From Caulochytrium protostelioides (Eukaryota; Chytridiomycota; Caulochytriomycetes; Caulochytriales; Caulochytriaceae): a stretch of 64,000 nt of DNA. How positions within the stretch are numbered: the first letter of the stretch is position 1; every line of letters starts with the position of its first letter. Both the position numbers and the translations under genes were made by a program. Positions 59,898-64,000 of this stretch are shown one piece after another. The notes under the pieces are model-generated. The model saw only the letters and a list, made by a program, of their open reading frames with translations. It did not search any database and was not told where the DNA came from. Location: the NCBI GenBank assembly GCA_003615045.1, contig ML014118.1, positions 1 through 64,000 on the forward strand. The letters are read 5' to 3'.

Positions 59898-62566
59898 ATG
59901 GCGGAGCCTGATCAGGAGGTCCTCGGGGAGGCCCTCGTGGCCGCCCTCGCGCCGTTCAGCGGGGGCCTGCCGTGCGGCCAGCTCAGTCATCTGATGGACG
60001 GCACCGTGCTGTTTAATGTGCTGGCGTCCGTGTAAGTCTGGGTCTCGTTGATGCCGCAGGCGACCCTCGCATGCGAGCCTCGTGCTTGGCAGCACCGTCA
60101 CCCCGGGATTCATGCCCCTACTCACCGAGCCTTTCTTGTTTCATTCTGCGGATCCATGATATGGGTGGATACCTACGCAATACGGGCAGTGACGGACACT
60201 GGTTCAAGGCGCCACGCAATGCCGATATCAGCGAGAACTGGGTGCTGCGCTTCAACAATGTGAAACGTTTGTTCAAGCTGCTGTCAAGCTATTTTGAAGA
60301 AGTGCTGGGCCACGACACGACGTATCTCGAGGCACCGAACTTCACGCTTATGGCCCGTGATCAGAGCGAGGACGAGGCCCTCAAGATGGCCCAGATCGTC
60401 GTTGCCGCCATCGCCCAATCCGACAACAACCACGATTTTGTCAACCACATCCAGACACTGGACGCTTCTTATCAGGCCGCCATCATGATGTCCATCGAGC
60501 TCACGATGGCCTCGTTGACGTCTGGCGATGCCGAAGACGCTGAGGTTGCCGACGTTGACGACGCCGAGGGCGCTGCGGGCGACCACCACGCCGACGAGAC
60601 CGACGCCGAGGGCGGCGTCGACAGCGACGGCGCGGTTCGATCGGCCTCGGCCGCGGCCGCTGCGTCGCGGCCGCTGCAGCGCGGTCCCGGCCAGGGCCGC
60701 AGCTTGCGAACGCAGCCGTCCATGCTGCTAGACCAGAACGGCCGCGGCGCAGACCAGGTCGACCAGTACCTCGTGCAGAACCGCCGCTTGCAACAAGAAA
60801 ATGCAGGAATGCGGCACGAGCTGGAGAGCGTGACGGCCTCGCGAGACGCGCTAGCGGCGCGCCTGCATGAGCTGGAGACGACTGCCGCGCAGCGCTCGGA
60901 AGCGGGCCAGGCCGACTGGGTGCTGCGGTCTAAAGTGGACGAGCTGACGGCGCAGCTGTCGTCGTCGGAAGAACGACGCGTGGACGCCGACCTCGTAGTG
61001 CAGGAGCAGCATGCTCAGATCAATGAGATGCAGCGACGCATGGAGAGCGCCGTCAAGAAGGCCGACGAAGCCACGCGTTTGCGCGAGGAACTCGATGCGC
61101 TCAAGTACCAGGCCGACCAGTACAGCAAGAATACAGCGCTGCTCGAGAAGTACAAAAAGCGGCTGGATCACTCGGCTGATCTGAAGCGCCAGGTGGCGGA
61201 GCTCGAGCGGACGCTGGAGCAGAGCCAGGCCCGCATGAAGGAACTCGAAAGCGCGGCCGCCAAGACGACGGCCTGCCAGCCCTTGCTGGAGACATATGCC
61301 GAGCAGCTCGAGCAGCTGGAAGCCCTCAATGCGGACCTGAGCCTGGAGAACCAGAAGCTGCACCGCGATGTCGAAGAGCTGGCGGCGCAGCTCGCGCGCA
61401 GCGAGGAGGAGCACGTGGCGCACCAAAACCACGTGGCCCAGATGGAAGAGCAGCTGCATGAGCTCTCCTTGATGGAGGGCCACAGCCAGTCGGCGGCGCA
61501 GCGGCTCGCGAGCGCCTCGCCCGCCGTGGCCGCGGCATCAACGACCCCGGCGGCGGCGCGGTCTGACCTCGCCGCAGCGCAGCGGCAGGTCCGCGACCTG
61601 CAGCACCAGCTGGACGAAGCGCGCCGTGCCAAGGACACCCTGGAAGGCGAGTGCCGTGTCGCGTTCCAAAAAGCATTGCATTTCGAGAACAAGGCGAAGG
61701 CCCTTGAGAACGTGGCGGCCGCCGTGCCCGCCTTCGGCGCCACCGCGGCGTCGGGCGCTGACGGCACCGCCGGCTGCGCTGGCTGCGCATCGCTGCGGCA
61801 GCAGCTGGCGAGCCGGGACGCTGCGGCCAAGACCATGTCGCCAGCGATCACTGCGGGCGTGCCGACCGGCGAGGCCATGACGATGTGGCAGCAGATGGAC
61901 GGGCTCATGGAGGAGCACCGACAGCACATGGCCGAGATCCACCGCCTCCACGGGGAGCGCGACGGCATGCAGGGCGAGCTGACGCGGCTGCAAGCGGCGC
62001 TCGCGGCGGCCGAGCAGGAGGCGACGGCGCTGCGGGCGTCGGTGGCGGCGCTCGAGGCGCAGGGCGCCGGCGCGTCCACGGACGAGACGAGCCAGAAGCT
62101 CGGACAGACCACGCAGAGGCTCGTATTGCTCACCGAGCAGAACAAGAGCCTCCACCAGGCGATGCGGTCTGCGAAAGCGCACATTGCGAGCCAGGACACC
62201 ATGATTAAGACACTCGGCAGCGGCGGCAGCGGCGGCGACGGCGACCCGGCGGGCGCAGGCGGCGACGCCGCGGGCCCCGCGAGCGCTTTCCGGGAAGCGC
62301 TCGCGTCGGCGCAGTCGCGGCTGCGGGAGACCGAGTTTGAGCTCGAGCGCGCGCGGCAGGAGATCATGGACACGCGGTCGGATGCGCGGCGCGAGCAGAA
62401 GATCGTCTTTTCGCTGTTCATGAACATGAACGCGCAGCAGGAGATCAATAAGTTCCTCGGTAATCCGGCGGGCACCGTGGTTACGGGCCACGGCGAGCGC
62501 ACCACGACGGCGCCGCGTGCCTGGCTCAACCAGCGGCAACTGTCCGACCACCAGAGTCGTCGCTAA
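59898..62566 (+). CDS. Hook-family dynein adaptor, two exons
   Basis: 836 residues. Exon 1 (59898-60031) encodes MAEPDQEVLGEALVAALAPF through VLFNVLAS. Splicing GTAAGT (60032) to GGGCAG (60189) restores the family motif VDGHWF, and exon 2 (60190-62566) continues KAPRNADISENWVLRFNNVK and RLFKLLSSYFEEVLG. The N-terminal HOOK domain (1-165, with LEAPNFTLMARDQSEDEALK) binds dynein light intermediate chain. After an acidic linker, coiled coils run from about 239 to the C-terminus (for example QQENAGMRHELESVTASRDA). Fungal Hook proteins (Aspergillus HookA, Ustilago Hok1) link early endosomes to dynein and kinesin-3. Without splicing, the frame would start at a weak internal Met and lose the first 45 residues. 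The C-terminal third is Ala-rich and less conserved. Confidence 0.88.
60032..60189 (+). other. Intron of the Hook gene
   Basis: 158 nt, GTAAGT...GGGCAG, phase 2. Its removal creates VDGHWF, equivalent to the conserved (I/V)DPxWF of HOOK domains. This supports the splice better than any alternative start. Confidence 0.85.
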
Positions 62567-62756
62567 TCATGCGCTCTCACGGACGGATGCTTCTGCTAAC
62601 GCGGCACAGCCTTCATGGTAGAGCTGTATGATCCACCACTTTTGTATATCAGGAGAGAGATGGGCGAGAGAAGAGAAGATTCCTACAGCGGCGCTCGTCA
62701 GCGTCGTCGACATCTGACATGTTGCAGTTTGAGGCTATAGATAATTGAGGATCGCG
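62567..62756. other. Short convergent intergenic region
   Basis: 190 bp between the Hook and IPK1 stops, AT-richer. It holds both 3' flanks; nothing else is seen. Confidence 0.5.
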
Positions 62757-63414
62757 TCATCGGGGGTCAAAACGACCGCAGACATAGCGCTCCGGATCCT
62801 GGACGGGAAGCGTACTGAGCTGCTGGGCGAGATCGCGCCAGTAGGCCAGCTTCGTCGCGGGCTTTAGATCGATATCAGCGACCACGACGGCATCGCAGAC
62901 GACATCGGCGACCTCGACAGCATCGCCGACGACTGCGGCGACGGGATCATTGAGGAGGCGGAAGCGAAAGAGGAACGAGCAGTCCCGCAAGGCCATCAGA
63001 GCGCGCACACTCAGCAGCGCGACCGCCACGTCGTCTGTGTCCTTCCGTGCTGCCACATACTTGCACGGCATGGCCTCGACAGCATCGCTGTCCGCGAGAG
63101 AGGCCATCGCCATGAATAGGGTCGGGTCGGTCGGCCATGTTGTCGCCGTGGCCGTGGCTGCCGCCGTGGCTAACGGTCCGTCGTCGACGGCGGGATCGGC
63201 GGCTGCGGCGAGCAGAGACGCCGACGCGGCCTCGAGACGGTCTTGCAGCACGGCGAGACGGCGCCACAGATCGCGATGCTCGGTGAGTGCGGTCACAATG
63301 GCGCGCACGAGCCGCCGCCGGGCGGGTCCCGCGCCCGCCGGCCAGCGCGCGGTCGCGGTCCACGCGGCCGGCAAGGCCCGCGCTTGCATCACGGGGGGCG
63401 CCGCCATCGCGGAT

Positions 63415-63448
<34 letters not shown>

Positions 63449-64000
63449 TGCCCGCCAGGCCGTCGAGGTGCTCGACAGCGCGGGACGCCACGCGGGCGGC
63501 GGTCGCTTGAAAGACGGCGTCGTCAGCCGCCGCGAGTCCCAGATGGCAGTGGTCCGCGGGCGCGGCGCGCGCGGCGGCGGCGGATCCGGCTTGCTTCAGC
63601 AGCACGCGCCGGCAGTTACGGCACGGCGGGTCGACGAGCCGCGCGGTGAGCCATTTCGGTTTGAGCTCAAAGACGGCCACCGGCGGGTGCCCCACGGACG
63701 GCGGCGCGGACGGCGGCGCGCACGGCACCGACGGGTGGCGCGGCACCATCGTCCAGAGGTCGTCGATGGCCTGCGCGACAGCGCCGACGGGCGGAGGTTC
63801 GTGCGGCAGGGAGTCGTCAGCGGCGGGCGCGTGTTGCCGTGAAAGGTCCGACGGCAGCGCGGCCGCGAGGACCGCGATGGTCGCGGGCGGCAGCCACCAC
63901 CACCGTGGCGCGGCCGCCGCCGCTCCGTCCGCGGATGCTGACGAAGGCGGGACGGCGCCACCGGGGAGGGGGAGCGCCGCGTGGACCCACTGGTGGAAGA
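62757..64000 (-). CDS. IPK1: Inositol-pentakisphosphate 2-kinase (IPK1), 5' end beyond the window
   Basis: At least 413 residues, open without interruption to the right edge, so the N-terminus is missing. Family motifs present are VFELKPKWL followed by CRNCRRVLLK (the KPK and CxxC region that contacts substrate and a metal), MALRDCSFLFRF (the KDCS-type motif) and VADIDLKPATKLAYWRDLAQ near the C-terminus. IPK1 phosphorylates the 2-position of inositol 1,3,4,5,6-pentakisphosphate to make phytate (IP6), which supports nuclear mRNA export. A poly-Gly run from a CCG repeat interrupts the middle (63,413-63,455). A Met at 63,749 could be mistaken for the start, but the same frame continues upstream as FHQWVHAALPLPGG and so on. 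Confidence 0.85.
63413..63455. repeat. (CCG)n microsatellite in the IPK1 gene
   Basis: About 11-14 CCG units encoding a poly-Gly linker on the minus strand. It is probably variable in length. Confidence 0.85.

Noticed and set aside
63596-63961. Separate minus-strand frame at the window's right end
   Set aside because: Arg-rich alternative frame of IPK1; the IPK1 frame itself is open to the window edge.

Overview
The window is nuclear DNA of a fungus with a very GC-rich genome. The evidence is the gene set: MED13, a COMPASS WDR5/Swd3-type protein, eL21, uS4, a Ste50/Ubc2-type SAM-RA-SH3 adaptor, a cell-wall alpha-1,3-glucan synthase, a copper-radical (glyoxal) oxidase, a Hook dynein adaptor, mitochondrial PGS1 and IPK1. 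Most genes are single long open frames, including both ribosomal protein genes and the 7.9 kb glucan synthase. Spliceosomal introns (GTAAG...AG) can be placed in only two genes, the peroxisomal enoyl-CoA isomerase and Hook. A zoosporic (chytrid-like) fungus would fit the high GC, few introns and Fanzor relics. A basidiomycete is also possible, because the adaptor architecture and the glucan synthase are best known there. No rRNA or tRNA settles the question.

Layout. 1-7.1 kb: upstream CCG/CGG repeats, then MED13 (+). 7.2-8.3 kb: a three-exon enoyl-CoA isomerase (-) ending in a PTS1 signal, convergent with MED13. 9.0-10.4 kb: WDR5-like (-). 12.5-13.0 kb: eL21 (-). 13.0-19.5 kb: gene-poor, with an AT-richer island at 15.8-17.8 kb and a 12-bp minisatellite. 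19.5-20.1 kb: uS4 (+). 20.9-24.9 kb: SAM-RA-SH3-SH3 adaptor (-). 26.4-27.9 kb: AAMP/Sqt1-like WD40 protein (+). 28.0-31.0 kb: transposon graveyard with a Fanzor-type (TnpB-related) nuclease relic (-) abutting a retroelement protease relic (+). 31.4-33.8 kb: secreted glyoxal oxidase with four trefoil domains (-). 36.1-43.9 kb: alpha-1,3-glucan synthase (+). 44.4-45.5 kb: frameshifted GPI-anchored surface protein (-). 46.2-47.6 kb: two more Fanzor relics in inverted orientation. 48.2-52.1 kb: large low-complexity protein with a helical, possibly EDC4-like C-terminus (+). 52.9-56.3 kb: R3H-SUZ RNA-binding protein (+). 56.5-58.4 kb: PGS1 (-). 59.9-62.6 kb: Hook (+). 62.8-64.0 kb: IPK1, cut by the window end (-).

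The genes do not form a pathway. They are an ordinary eukaryotic mixture of transcription, translation, signalling, cell wall, lipid and inositol phosphate functions. The most unusual content is the accessory DNA: three decayed copies of one Fanzor element within 20 kb, still recognisable by RuvC motifs and a shared 3' terminal segment. Next come the trefoil-glyoxal oxidase fusion, a 100-bp foldback hairpin, and a protein built on an 18-bp/6-residue repeat array.
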